Shown here: in pieces, positions 21,592 to 29,772 of the stretch | How the letters are laid out: each line of letters starts with the position of its first letter | How positions within the stretch are numbered: position 1 is the first letter of the stretch | Program-made: the position numbers and the translations under genes | NCBI GenBank assembly: GCA_029264995.1 | Contig: JAJUKC010000013.1 | Location: 1 to 42,216, forward strand | Direction: 5' to 3' | DNA length: 42,216 nt | Origin: Marinobacter sp. | Lineage (GTDB): Bacteria > Pseudomonadota > Gammaproteobacteria > Pseudomonadales > Oleiphilaceae | The notes under the pieces: model-generated | The model's input: only the letters and a program-made list of their open reading frames with translations | Told to the model about the DNA's origin: nothing | The model's database searches: none

Positions 21592-22671
21592 TCAGGCAAA
21601 GGCGGTCCGCTTGGGCAGAACGTCTTTCAGCTTTTCACGCATGTCGCGAATGGCTTTTTCGGTGGTTTCCCAGTCGATACAGGCGTCGGTGATGGATACG
21701 CCGTATTTCAGGTCAGCCAGGTTTTCTGGAATAGACTGACTACCCCAGTTGATGTGGCTTTCCACCATCAGGCTCTGGATAGACTGATTGCCTTCCAGAA
21801 TCTGGTGTGTCACATCCTGCATTACCAAAGGCTGAATAGCCGGATCCTTGCTGGAGTTGGCGTGGCTGCAATCGACCATAATGGATTTGCGCAGCTTGGC
21901 CTTGTCCAGTGCCTGTTCGCACAGGGCAACGCTGACGGAATCGTAGTTTGGTTTGCCGCCACCACCACGAAGCACCACGTGGCCGTAGTTGTTGCCCTTG
22001 GTGCGAATAATGGCAACTTTGCCCTGCTGATCGATGCCCAGGAAGCTGTGGGGATGAGAGACCGACTTCATGGCGTTAACCGCAACGTCCAGGCTGCCGT
22101 CGGTGCCGTTCTTGAAGCCAATGGCCATGGACAGGCCGCTGCTCATTTCCCGGTGGGTCTGGGATTCGGTGGTACGGGCACCGATCGCAGACCAGGCAAT
22201 GGTATCCTGCAGGTACTGGGGAGAAATTGGGTCCAGAGCTTCGGTAGCGGCCGGAAGACCCATCTCGTTGATATCCAGCAGCAGTCGCCGACCAATGTGC
22301 AGCCCCTGCTCGATATCAAAGGTATCATTCAGGTGCGGATCGTTGATCAGGCCTTTCCAGCCTACGGTGGTGCGTGGTTTCTCGAAGTACACGCGCATGA
22401 CGATCAACAGTGTATCGCTGACTTCATCGGCGAGCTTTTTCAGTCGGGCCGCATAATCGCGGGCAGCTTCTACATCGTGAATCGAGCAGGGGCCCACCAC
22501 AATAAACAGCCGGTGATCCTTGCCGTCCATAATGTCGTAGATGGCCTGCCGACCATTGGCAACGGTCTCGGCTGCCTTGTCTGACAGTGGCATCTTTTGC
22601 TTCAGTGCTTCAGGAGTGATCAGTGGTTCCTGGCTGGCCACGTTCAGGTTTTCCAGTTTCTTGCCCGACAT
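21592..22671 (-). CDS. aroG: 3-deoxy-7-phosphoheptulonate (DAHP) synthase, class I
   Basis: The enzyme condenses phosphoenolpyruvate and erythrose 4-phosphate, the first step of aromatic amino acid synthesis. It belongs to the AroF/AroG/AroH family (type I alpha), 359 aa. The metal-binding cysteine is in VVGPCSIHD (residue 62). KPRTTVGWKGL, EALDPISPQYLQD and VDCSHANSSKDP are conserved active-site blocks. Which feedback type it is (Phe, Tyr or Trp sensitive) cannot be read from the sequence by eye, so the symbol is provisional. It is divergent from the DUF1631-like gene, with a 186-bp shared upstream region, and converges on cobA. Confidence 0.93.
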   Translation of the reverse strand: MSGKKLENLNVASQEPLITPEALKQKMPLSDKAAETVANGRQAIYDIMDGKDHRLFIVVGPCSIHDVEAARDYAARLKKLADEVSDTLLIVMRVYFEKPRTTVGWKGLINDPHLNDTFDIEQGLHIGRRLLLDINEMGLPAATEALDPISPQYLQDTIAWSAIGARTTESQTHREMSSGLSMAIGFKNGTDGSLDVAVNAMKSVSHPHSFLGIDQQGKVAIIRTKGNNYGHVVLRGGGGKPNYDSVSVALCEQALDKAKLRKSIMVDCSHANSSKDPAIQPLVMQDVTHQILEGNQSIQSLMVESHINWGSQSIPENLADLKYGVSITDACIDWETTEKAIRDMREKLKDVLPKRTAFA

Positions 22672-22703
22672 CTTGTTGTGCTTCCCCGAATCTTGTCGTT
22701 ACC

Positions 22704-22736
22704 TCATCCGGTATATTCATTCTTTTGTCCGGATGA
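22704..22736. promoter_or_regulatory. spaced inverted repeat upstream of the DAHP synthase gene
   Basis: TCATCCGG (22704-22711) and CCGGATGA (22729-22736) are perfect 8-bp arms around a 17-bp AT-rich spacer, 33 bp before the start codon of the - strand gene. Spacing of the arm centres is about 25 bp. It could be an operator or a leader hairpin; the regulator is unknown. Confidence 0.35.
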
Positions 22737-22794
22737 TTGAAGATAATTGCGAATGGTGCCGGCACACGCTTGCGGTAAACCCCGGCGAGTTGGT

Positions 22795-22800
22795 TATACT
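22795..22800 (+). promoter_or_regulatory. -10 element of a likely promoter for the DUF1631-like gene
   Basis: TATACT lies 57 bp before the ATG. A TTGCGG at 22770-22775 is the nearest -35-like hexamer, at a long 19-bp spacing. The call is weak. Confidence 0.3.
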
Positions 22801-22820
22801 GCGTTATTTGCAGGCCCTTT

Positions 22821-22840
22821 TCAACGCTTCTCAACGCTTC
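22821..22840 (+). repeat. perfect tandem 10-bp duplication in a 5' leader
   Basis: TCAACGCTTC occurs twice without interruption (22821-22830 and 22831-22840), 17 bp before the ATG of the DUF1631-like gene and downstream of its putative -10. Confidence 0.9.
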
Positions 22841-22857
22841 AGGACAACAGGTAACGG

Positions 22858-24684
22858 ATGTCGCCCTCATCAACGAAACCACAGGCTGTCTCTTCCTCCC
22901 GAAAGGTGGTTTCAGAAAGGATTACCCGGGTTCTGTCCGGGATCCGGGTGCCGGATCTGCCGTACCCCGCCAGTAAGTCTTCTCCGGAGCAGGAACCGGA
23001 CTGGCGTCCCTTATTGATGTCCTGCTGGACGGAACAGCGGGATGAACGGGTAACCAAAGTGCTGCGCTCGGTTCAGATTGAGTGGACCGTCCGGCAGGTG
23101 AATGCGGCTTACCTCTCCGACCGGATCATGGACGTCTTCCTGAAAACCTCCGGCCTGCATGCCACCCTGGTGGGGCGCATAGCGCGCCTGCGGTTCTGGC
23201 TGGCCTGGCAGCTGGATCTGTGTGGTACGGAAGTGTTCAGCGGGGTGCTTCTGGACTGGCTGGATAACCTTCAGGAATGGCGGGGCTGGAGCGATACCGG
23301 TGGTCGCTCATCCCGGGTGTTGCTCGATCAGCTCGACAGTCTGGTGATTGCCGTATCCGGCAGTTTTGAGGCCGGCAGCCGTGAACCAGTAGAGCAGTAT
23401 TGCAAGCAGTGGCTTGCCGATACCCGAAAGCGGGATGACCAGGTGGCGCGACTCCGTGAACGGCTGCTGGAAACCGAGCAGGGGGCTTCGCGTCAGCGTT
23501 TGTCCGATCAGGTGGCCAGAGCATTGATCGGCCGGGCCTTGACGGGTCGCCAGCTGCCGCCGCCGATTACCCGCTTTATCCTGACTGACTGGCACAAGGT
23601 ACTGAAACAGAGTGTCTGGGCCGAAGGCACGGATAGTGAAGTGCATCGGCACGCCAATAAATTACTGGAATGGCTGGTCTGGGTAGGCGACCCTCAGCTT
23701 TCAGATCGCGATCGTAACCGGTTGTATCACGTCGGGGAGCAGCTCGGCGACCGTGTCCGTGACGTCTGGACCCGCGCCCTGGGTGAAGCTGCACCGGAAC
23801 AGGCATTGCACGATATCCAGGCGGTGATTGTGGCTCGGATCCGCGGGGAAATACCAGAGCTGGAGCCCGCGCTTTTATCCGATTCCGATTTTTCCTGGGA
23901 CAGCCGCTGGCTGGGGAATGAGCCGGTCCCGGCCGATGAATCCGAACCTCTGGTTGGCCAGTGGTTTGTAGAAGGTGAAGGAGCACGGGAGCAGCGACGT
24001 TTTTTCTTTGCCCTGTTACCTGACAGCGGAGAAGTGCTCTGGACCAACGGTGCCGGCGTCAAACTTGGGCTGCAGCCCTGGAAGGAATTCCAGGCCGAAC
24101 TTGCCAGCGGAGGACTCAGGCCGCTTCCGGAGCCGACAGCCTTTGGCCAGGTGCTTGCCGAAACCCTCGAAGTGCTGTCTAAAGTATGCGCCAAGCAACT
24201 GGAACAGCGTGAAAAAGCGGCCAAGGAAGCCCGCGCCCGGGCCGAAGCGCTTCGGAAGGAACGGGAAGCGGCCGAGCAACGCCGTCGGGAAGAGGAGCTT
24301 GCACGCCAGCAGGCACTCGAACGGGAACGTGAAGAAGCCGAGCGCCAACGGGTTGCAGATGAAAAGGCAGAGCAGGAGCGTTTGCGAAAAGAGGCAGAGC
24401 TGGTGGCCACCAAACAGGTTGAAGGTATCGCGCTCGGCGGCTGGATTGTGCTCACTCAGGAAACCCGGGATGACGACCCCGTCCGGCTCAAGCTCGCCGT
24501 CAAGATTTCTGCTTCGCGCAAATACGTGTTTGTGGATCGTCTGGGGCTCAATCGCCGGGAGTTTCTCCAGGACGAACTGGTTAACGGAATCGTGGAAGGT
24601 CGAATTCGCGTGCTTGGCAGTTCGGCCGAGTTTGATGACACCCTGAGCCGCGTTGTTGGGCGTATCCGTGTTGGTCGGAACTGA
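22858..24684 (+). CDS. DUF1631-like protein with central coiled coil
   Basis: The function is unknown. The 608-residue protein has no signal peptide or membrane segment and is probably cytoplasmic. The first 350 residues are helical and arginine-rich without a motif I recognise. A beta-rich block follows at about 360-420 (VGQWFVEG ... RRFFFALLPDSGEVLWTNGAG). Then comes a highly charged coiled coil of E/R/A/Q repeats (about 450-520), and a second beta-rich block to the end (LGGWIVL ... RKYVFVDRLGLNRREFLQ). The C-terminal block resembles the end of DUF1631 proteins, which is the basis of the call. The protein is shorter than many DUF1631 members. The ATG at 22858 has AGGT at 22849. A PilZ gene follows after 8 bp, suggesting a shared cyclic-di-GMP-linked role. 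Confidence 0.65.
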   Translation: MSPSSTKPQAVSSSRKVVSERITRVLSGIRVPDLPYPASKSSPEQEPDWRPLLMSCWTEQRDERVTKVLRSVQIEWTVRQVNAAYLSDRIMDVFLKTSGLHATLVGRIARLRFWLAWQLDLCGTEVFSGVLLDWLDNLQEWRGWSDTGGRSSRVLLDQLDSLVIAVSGSFEAGSREPVEQYCKQWLADTRKRDDQVARLRERLLETEQGASRQRLSDQVARALIGRALTGRQLPPPITRFILTDWHKVLKQSVWAEGTDSEVHRHANKLLEWLVWVGDPQLSDRDRNRLYHVGEQLGDRVRDVWTRALGEAAPEQALHDIQAVIVARIRGEIPELEPALLSDSDFSWDSRWLGNEPVPADESEPLVGQWFVEGEGAREQRRFFFALLPDSGEVLWTNGAGVKLGLQPWKEFQAELASGGLRPLPEPTAFGQVLAETLEVLSKVCAKQLEQREKAAKEARARAEALRKEREAAEQRRREEELARQQALEREREEAERQRVADEKAEQERLRKEAELVATKQVEGIALGGWIVLTQETRDDDPVRLKLAVKISASRKYVFVDRLGLNRREFLQDELVNGIVEGRIRVLGSSAEFDDTLSRVVGRIRVGRN

Positions 24685-24692
24685 GGTGAACG

Positions 24693-25109
24693 ATGATCGA
24701 TGATGATTATGGGTTCGGAATAGAGGACGACTTACCGTCAGGGAAAGACCTTCGTGAGGAATACCGGTTAACGGCTCGGGCTCGGGCCTGGGTACTCCCG
24801 GAATCTCCGGAACCTGAGACAGAGCCGACGATACTGGATGGCGTGTCTGGCGGGCTGGAGTGTCAGGTACGTGACATATCGGCCCGTGGAATCAGCCTGT
24901 TGTGCGAGGAGTCGCTCAGTATCGGGTCGATTTTGATTACGGAAGTAAGTCTGGGCGAACACGCACGGCACTTCCGGCTGAGTGTTGAGGTGATGTGGTG
25001 CCGCGAGGCTGAGTGGGGCTACCTGATTGGTGTCCGGGTGCTTGAGTCTGATGAAACCGACTGCCTGGACTGGATCGAGGCGGTTGCCAGGGCGCTCTCG
25101 GAAAGCTGA
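24693..25109 (+). CDS. PilZ domain protein, likely cyclic di-GMP receptor
   Basis: PilZ domains bind cyclic di-GMP through an RxxxR motif and a D/NxSxxG motif. Both are present: REEYR at residues 21-25 (overlapping RLTAR, 25-29) and DISARG at 61-66. A six-stranded barrel pattern continues through LSVEVMWCREAEWGYLIGVRV. The 138-residue protein is a single domain with an acidic N-terminus and no output domain, so it likely acts by binding a partner. The obvious candidate is the DUF1631-like protein encoded 8 bp upstream. Motifs intact suggests ligand binding; the pathway controlled is unknown. Confidence 0.9.
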   Translation: MIDDDYGFGIEDDLPSGKDLREEYRLTARARAWVLPESPEPETEPTILDGVSGGLECQVRDISARGISLLCEESLSIGSILITEVSLGEHARHFRLSVEVMWCREAEWGYLIGVRVLESDETDCLDWIEAVARALSES

Positions 25110-25112
25110 ACG

Positions 25113-25141
25113 AAAAGAGCCGGCATCGCGCCGGCTCTTTT
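25113..25141. terminator. bidirectional rho-independent terminator (PilZ gene / fabI)
   Basis: AAAAGAGCCGGC (25113-25124) pairs perfectly with GCCGGCTCTTTT (25130-25141) around the loop ATCGC. A-run and T-run on the two sides give a U tract in either direction. It separates the + strand PilZ gene from the convergent fabI. Confidence 0.9.
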
Positions 25142-25165
25142 GCTATGGCGGAAGTCAGGAACCAA

Positions 25166-25951
25166 TCAGGCGTCCATCTCCGCCATGCCGGTGATGTTGA
25201 AACCACCGTCCACGTACAGGATTTCACCGGTGATGCCTGAGGCCAGGTCGGACGACATGAAGGCGGCGGCGTTGCCGACTTCTTCTGTGGTCACGTTACG
25301 ACGCAGGGGGGCCTGCTTGGCGTTCTCGGCCAGCATGCGGCGGAAGCTCTTGATGCCTGAAGCGGCCAGGGTTTTGATCGGGCCTGCTGAAATGGCGTTC
25401 ACCCGAATTCCTTCCTTGCCCAGGCTGGCGGCCATATAGCGTACGTTGGCTTCCAGGGACGCCTTGGCCAGGCCCATCACGTTGTAGTTCTGCAGTACCC
25501 GCTCGGCGCCCAGGTAGCTCAGGGTCAGCAGGCTGCTGCCCTCGTGCATCATCTTGCGTGCGCCCTTGGCCAGGGCCACGAAGCTGTAAGAGCTGATGTC
25601 GTGGGCAATCCGGAACCCGTCACGGGTGGTGACATCCACGTAGTTTCCATCCAGCTCATGGGCCGGCGCATAACCAACCGCATGGATGATGATGTCGATG
25701 TTGTCCCAGTGTTTGCCCAGTTGCTCGAATACCTGATCAATCTGCTCGTCGCTGGCGACGTCACAGGGGAAGGTCAGTTTGCTGCCCCACTGTTCCGCAA
25801 ACTTCTCAACGCGGGACTGCAGTTTCTCGTTCTGATAGGTGAAGGCCATTTCGGCGCCTTCACGAGCGAAGGCCTCGGCAATGCCGTAGGCAATGGAATG
25901 TTTGCTGGCGACGCCAACAATCAGTGCTTTTTTGCCACTGAGGATTCCCAT
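25166..25951 (-). CDS. fabI: enoyl-ACP reductase (NADH), FabI
   Basis: FabI reduces trans-2-enoyl-ACP in the last step of each fatty acid elongation cycle and is the triclosan target. It is a short-chain dehydrogenase relative with the FabI-type glycine motif [13 protein letters not shown] and catalytic Tyr146, Tyr156 and Lys163 ([19 protein letters not shown]), at the same positions as E. coli. Length is 261 aa. GGGAG lies nine bases before the ATG on the - strand. It is downstream of yejF with a 67-bp gap containing a GATAAT-like -10 but no clear -35, so it may be both read through and separately transcribed. Confidence 0.97.
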   Translation of the reverse strand: MGILSGKKALIVGVASKHSIAYGIAEAFAREGAEMAFTYQNEKLQSRVEKFAEQWGSKLTFPCDVASDEQIDQVFEQLGKHWDNIDIIIHAVGYAPAHELDGNYVDVTTRDGFRIAHDISSYSFVALAKGARKMMHEGSSLLTLSYLGAERVLQNYNVMGLAKASLEANVRYMAASLGKEGIRVNAISAGPIKTLAASGIKSFRRMLAENAKQAPLRRNVTTEEVGNAAAFMSSDLASGITGEILYVDGGFNITGMAEMDA

Positions 25952-26018
25952 GGGTTTCTGCTCCCTGTGTTCCGTGGTTTCGGCGCATTATCCCCGACCT
26001 GCCAGGGCCGGGTAACGC

Positions 26019-27617
26019 TCAATTGGTCGTAGACTGATAGAAAAAAGCGGCATTCAGCAGTTCCCGGGTATACGGCTGTTGCGGTTCCCGGAATATGGCC
26101 TCTGCATCACCGTACTCCACAATCCGGCCCTGCCTGAGCACCAGCAGTTTGTGGCTCAGTGCGCGGACAACGGCCAGATCATGGCTGATAAAGATGTAGC
26201 TTAGCCTATATCGGGCCTGGATTTCCCGTAAAAGCTCGATCACCTGCTTCTGTACCGTTCTGTCCAGGGCGGAGGTGGGTTCATCCAGAATCATCAGGTC
26301 TGGCTGGAGAACCAGCGCGCGTGCTATGGCAATACGCTGGCGCTGGCCGCCGGAGAATTCGTGTGGATACCGATGCCGTGCGTCCGGATCCAGTCCCACA
26401 TCCTTAAGGGCCTGGATAACTCTGGCTTCGTGCTGCCCGGAACTCCCGGGCTCGTGGATTTCCAGGCCTTCACGGATGATTTCTTCAACGGACATCCGCG
26501 GGCTGAGGCTGCCAAAGGGATCCTGGAAGACAATCTGAACGCGTCGGCGCCAAGGCCGGAAAGCCTTCTGGGAGAGGGCGGACAGCTCTGTGCCGCAGAG
26601 GCTGAACTGGCCTGTGCTCGGAGTGAGTTTCAGCAAGGCGTGGCCCAGTGTGGTTTTGCCACTGCCACTTTCGCCGACAATACCGAGGGTTTCACCGGCA
26701 CGCAGCTCGAAGCTGGCATCCTGTACCGCGTGGAAGCTTTCTTTTACCTTGCCCAGCAGGGTCTTGCGAATGGGGAAATGCACATTCACGTTGTTTACGG
26801 TCATCAGGGTTTCGGTACCACTGGTGGCTGGCAGAGGGTGCTCGGGTGGTTCCGCGTCAATGAGTTTACGGGTGTAGGCATGAGAGGGCGACCTGAACAG
26901 CGCTTCTGTCGCGCCTTGTTCGACCATTTTTCCGCGTTCCATGACCACCACGTAATCGGCATACCGGCGGACGATGCTCAGATCGTGGGTAATTAACAGC
27001 ACTGCCATGCCCAGCTTCTGCTGCAATGATTTCAGCAACTCCAGCACCTGTTTCTGAACCGTCACATCCAGTGCCGTGGTGGGCTCATCCGCAATCAGCA
27101 GATCGGGTTCATTGGCCAGAGCCATGGCAATCATTACCCGCTGTTTCTGCCCACCCGATAACTGGTGTGGGTAGCTCGTCAGGCGGGTCTCCGGGGCCGG
27201 AATCCCGACCAGTTCCAGTAATTCCAGGCAGCGTCTACGGGCCTGGGGGCCGCGCATGCCTTTGTGTAGTTCCAGGGTCTCGCTGATCTGCTTTTCAACG
27301 GTATGCAACGGATTGAGCGAGGTCATCGGCTCCTGGAAGATCATGCTGATATGCCGGCCACGAATCTGACGCAGGCGCTTTTCCGGCGCCTGCAGCAAGT
27401 CTTCGCCTTTGTAGAGGATGTGTCCGGCGGGATAAGCCGCATGACGTTCATCCAGCAGCCGAAGTATCGACAGGGCAGATACCGACTTGCCGGAGCCGCT
27501 TTCGCCAACCAGCGCGAGAGTCTGGCCTTTGTCGATGCTGAATGACAGCCCGTCAACCACCCGTGGGCCGTTGTCGAAGGTGATGGACAGGTCCGAGATG
27601 GAAAGCAGGTCACTCAT
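26019..27617 (-). CDS. yejF: peptide/muropeptide ABC transporter, double ATP-binding protein YejF
   Basis: YejF powers the YejABEF importer. Two full ABC cassettes are fused. The first has Walker A GESGSGKS (residues 38-45) and signature LSGGQKQR. The second has Walker A GESGSGKT (about 314-322) and signature FSGGQRQR. Walker B sequences [12 protein letters not shown] and [12 protein letters not shown] are both complete, so both sites look active. I start at ATG 27617 ([11 protein letters not shown]), giving 532 aa, one base after the yejE stop; the longer frame from 27752 would lie inside yejE. Family: oligopeptide/dipeptide transporters. Confidence 0.95.
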   Translation of the reverse strand: MSDLLSISDLSITFDNGPRVVDGLSFSIDKGQTLALVGESGSGKSVSALSILRLLDERHAAYPAGHILYKGEDLLQAPEKRLRQIRGRHISMIFQEPMTSLNPLHTVEKQISETLELHKGMRGPQARRRCLELLELVGIPAPETRLTSYPHQLSGGQKQRVMIAMALANEPDLLIADEPTTALDVTVQKQVLELLKSLQQKLGMAVLLITHDLSIVRRYADYVVVMERGKMVEQGATEALFRSPSHAYTRKLIDAEPPEHPLPATSGTETLMTVNNVNVHFPIRKTLLGKVKESFHAVQDASFELRAGETLGIVGESGSGKTTLGHALLKLTPSTGQFSLCGTELSALSQKAFRPWRRRVQIVFQDPFGSLSPRMSVEEIIREGLEIHEPGSSGQHEARVIQALKDVGLDPDARHRYPHEFSGGQRQRIAIARALVLQPDLMILDEPTSALDRTVQKQVIELLREIQARYRLSYIFISHDLAVVRALSHKLLVLRQGRIVEYGDAEAIFREPQQPYTRELLNAAFFYQSTTN

Positions 27618-27618
27618 A

Positions 27619-28641
27619 TCAGTTCTTTCTCGGGTCAAAGGCATCGCGAACCGCTTCTCCCACAAACACCAGCAGCGTAAGCATGACGGCCAGTGACACA
27701 AACGCGGAAATGCCCAGCCAGGGTGCATGAAGGTTGGCTTTACCCTGGGCAATCAGCTCGCCCAGTGACGGTGAACCCGAGGGCAGGCCGAACCCAAGGA
27801 AATCCAGAGACGTGAGCCCGGTTATGGCGCCGGTGAGAATAAACGGCATGAACGTGAGGGTTGCCACCATGGCATTGGGCAGAATGTGCCGGAACATGAT
27901 TCTGCGATTGTCCAGGCCGAGTGCTCTGGCCGCTTTCACATACTCGAAGTTACGGGCGCGGAGAAACTCGGCCCGCACGACATCTACCAGCCCCATCCAG
28001 CTGAACAGCAGCATGATGCCCAGCAACCACCAGAAATTGGGCTGAACAATCGAAGAAAGAATGATGAGCAGATACAACATGGGCAAACCGGACCAGATCT
28101 CGATAAAGCGCTGGCCAAACAGGTCGATCTTGCCACCGTAGTAGCCCTGCAGTGCGCCAACGGCAACGCCAACGATGGAACTGGCGATGGTGAGCGTCAG
28201 GCCGAACAACACCGAAATACGGAAACCATAGATCACCCTGGCAGCCACATCCCGCCCCTGGTCATCGGTTCCCAGCCAGTTCTCGGCACTGGGTGGCGCA
28301 GGTGAGGGCACAGTGAGCTCGTAGTTGATGGTGTTATAGCTGAAGCGGATGGGCGGCCATAGCATCCAGCCATTGCTCTGGATTTCGCTCGCAATGAAGT
28401 CGTCCCGGTAATCAGCTTCCGTGGGCAGAAAGCCACCAAAGGTTTCTTCGGGCACTTGCTGAATGACCGGAAAGTACCAGTCTCCGTTATAGGAAACGAC
28501 CAGGGGTTTATCGTTGGCTATCAGTTCCGCACACAGCGAGAGGCCAAACAGCACCAGAAAAATCCAGAGGCTCCAGAAGCCGCGCCGGTTGGCGGTAAAG
28601 TTATTGAGTCGTCTGCGCTGAATCGGCGAGAGGGTTGCCAT
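27619..28641 (-). CDS. yejE: peptide/muropeptide ABC transporter permease YejE
   Basis: YejE is one of the two inner-membrane channel subunits. An N-terminal membrane helix (about residues 22-42) is followed by a periplasmic insert with YNGDWYFPVIQQVPEETFGGF, typical of the Yej permease. Then comes the binding-protein-dependent transport core with the EAA loop YVKAARALGLDNRRIMFRHILPN (about residue 225 onward), the contact with YejF. Length is 340 aa, as in E. coli (341). It starts two bases after the yejB stop. Confidence 0.95.
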   Translation of the reverse strand: MATLSPIQRRRLNNFTANRRGFWSLWIFLVLFGLSLCAELIANDKPLVVSYNGDWYFPVIQQVPEETFGGFLPTEADYRDDFIASEIQSNGWMLWPPIRFSYNTINYELTVPSPAPPSAENWLGTDDQGRDVAARVIYGFRISVLFGLTLTIASSIVGVAVGALQGYYGGKIDLFGQRFIEIWSGLPMLYLLIILSSIVQPNFWWLLGIMLLFSWMGLVDVVRAEFLRARNFEYVKAARALGLDNRRIMFRHILPNAMVATLTFMPFILTGAITGLTSLDFLGFGLPSGSPSLGELIAQGKANLHAPWLGISAFVSLAVMLTLLVFVGEAVRDAFDPRKN

Positions 28642-28643
28642 GA

Positions 28644-29729
28644 TTACGCACCCTCCCGGCTTTCGAAATCGATGCGCGGATCAACAGCGACATAAGTGAG
28701 GTCGCTGATCAACTTCATCACCAGGCCCATCAGCGTCAGGATGTACAGGGTGCCGAAAATCACCGGGTAATCCCGGTTGAGCGCAGCTTCAAAGCCGAGC
28801 AGGCCGAGGCCGTCCAGCGAGAAGATCACCTCAATCAACAGAGAGCCGGTAAAGAACAGCGCCACCAGAACGCCGGGCATACTGGCAATGACAATCAACA
28901 TGGCATTGCGGAACACATGGCCGTAAAGCACCTGCTTTTCTTCCAGGCCCTTGGCCCTGGCGGTAACCACGTACTGCTTGCTGATTTCGTCCAGAAAGGA
29001 GTTCTTGGTCAGAAGCGTGAGGGTAGCGAAGCCGCCGATCACGTTCGCGGTCACGGGCAGGGCGAGATGCCAGAAATAGTCAGCAATCTTCTGGTACCAG
29101 GTCATCTGGTCAAAATCCGGAGACGTCAGGCCCCGGAGCGGGAACAGGTCGAAATAACTGCCACCGGCGAACAATACGATGAGCAGAATGGCAAACAGGA
29201 ATCCGGGAATGGCGTAGCCGACCACGATCGCAGAACTGGTCCAGACATCGAACCGGGAGCCGTCCGTGACCGCCTTACGGATACCCAGTGGAATGGAGAC
29301 GAGGTAGATAATCAGCGTGGACCAGAGGCCGAGGGAAATGGAGACCGGCATCTTGTCCAGAATCAGTTCGACGACGCTTCTGTCCCGGAAGAAGGAATCG
29401 CCGAAGTCGAAGGTGGCGTAATCGCCCAGCATTGTGAAAAAGCGTTCGTGCGCAGGCTTGTCGAAGCCGTACATGGCCTCAAGTTCTTCCAGAAGTTCGG
29501 GCGGCAGGCCCCGGGAGGCCCGGCTGTCTCCGGAACTGCTGGCTACTTCACTGCCAACATCACCGCCACCGGCCCGTGCCAGGGCACTGCTGCCGTGGCC
29601 TTCCATCTCGGCGAGAATCTGTTCAATGGGGCCACCGGGCGCGGCCTGAACAATGACAAAATTCAACAGCATGATCCCCACCAGGGTGGGGATGATCAGG
29701 GCGAGGCGGCGGAGTATGTAAATGCCCAT
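28644..29729 (-). CDS. yejB: peptide/muropeptide ABC transporter permease YejB
   Basis: YejB is the partner permease of YejE. It begins with the OppB/DppB-type N-terminal membrane helix ([21 protein letters not shown]) and contains a charged glycine/serine periplasmic region. Its EAA loop is [20 protein letters not shown], near residue 250. Length is 361 aa. The 43-bp gap after yejA has no visible terminator, so the block is one transcription unit. Confidence 0.95.
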   Translation of the reverse strand: MGIYILRRLALIIPTLVGIMLLNFVIVQAAPGGPIEQILAEMEGHGSSALARAGGGDVGSEVASSSGDSRASRGLPPELLEELEAMYGFDKPAHERFFTMLGDYATFDFGDSFFRDRSVVELILDKMPVSISLGLWSTLIIYLVSIPLGIRKAVTDGSRFDVWTSSAIVVGYAIPGFLFAILLIVLFAGGSYFDLFPLRGLTSPDFDQMTWYQKIADYFWHLALPVTANVIGGFATLTLLTKNSFLDEISKQYVVTARAKGLEEKQVLYGHVFRNAMLIVIASMPGVLVALFFTGSLLIEVIFSLDGLGLLGFEAALNRDYPVIFGTLYILTLMGLVMKLISDLTYVAVDPRIDFESREGA

Positions 29730-29772
29730 TCAGGGAGCAGTCCTTACTACAGCGTCGTGATAGCGAACGGTA

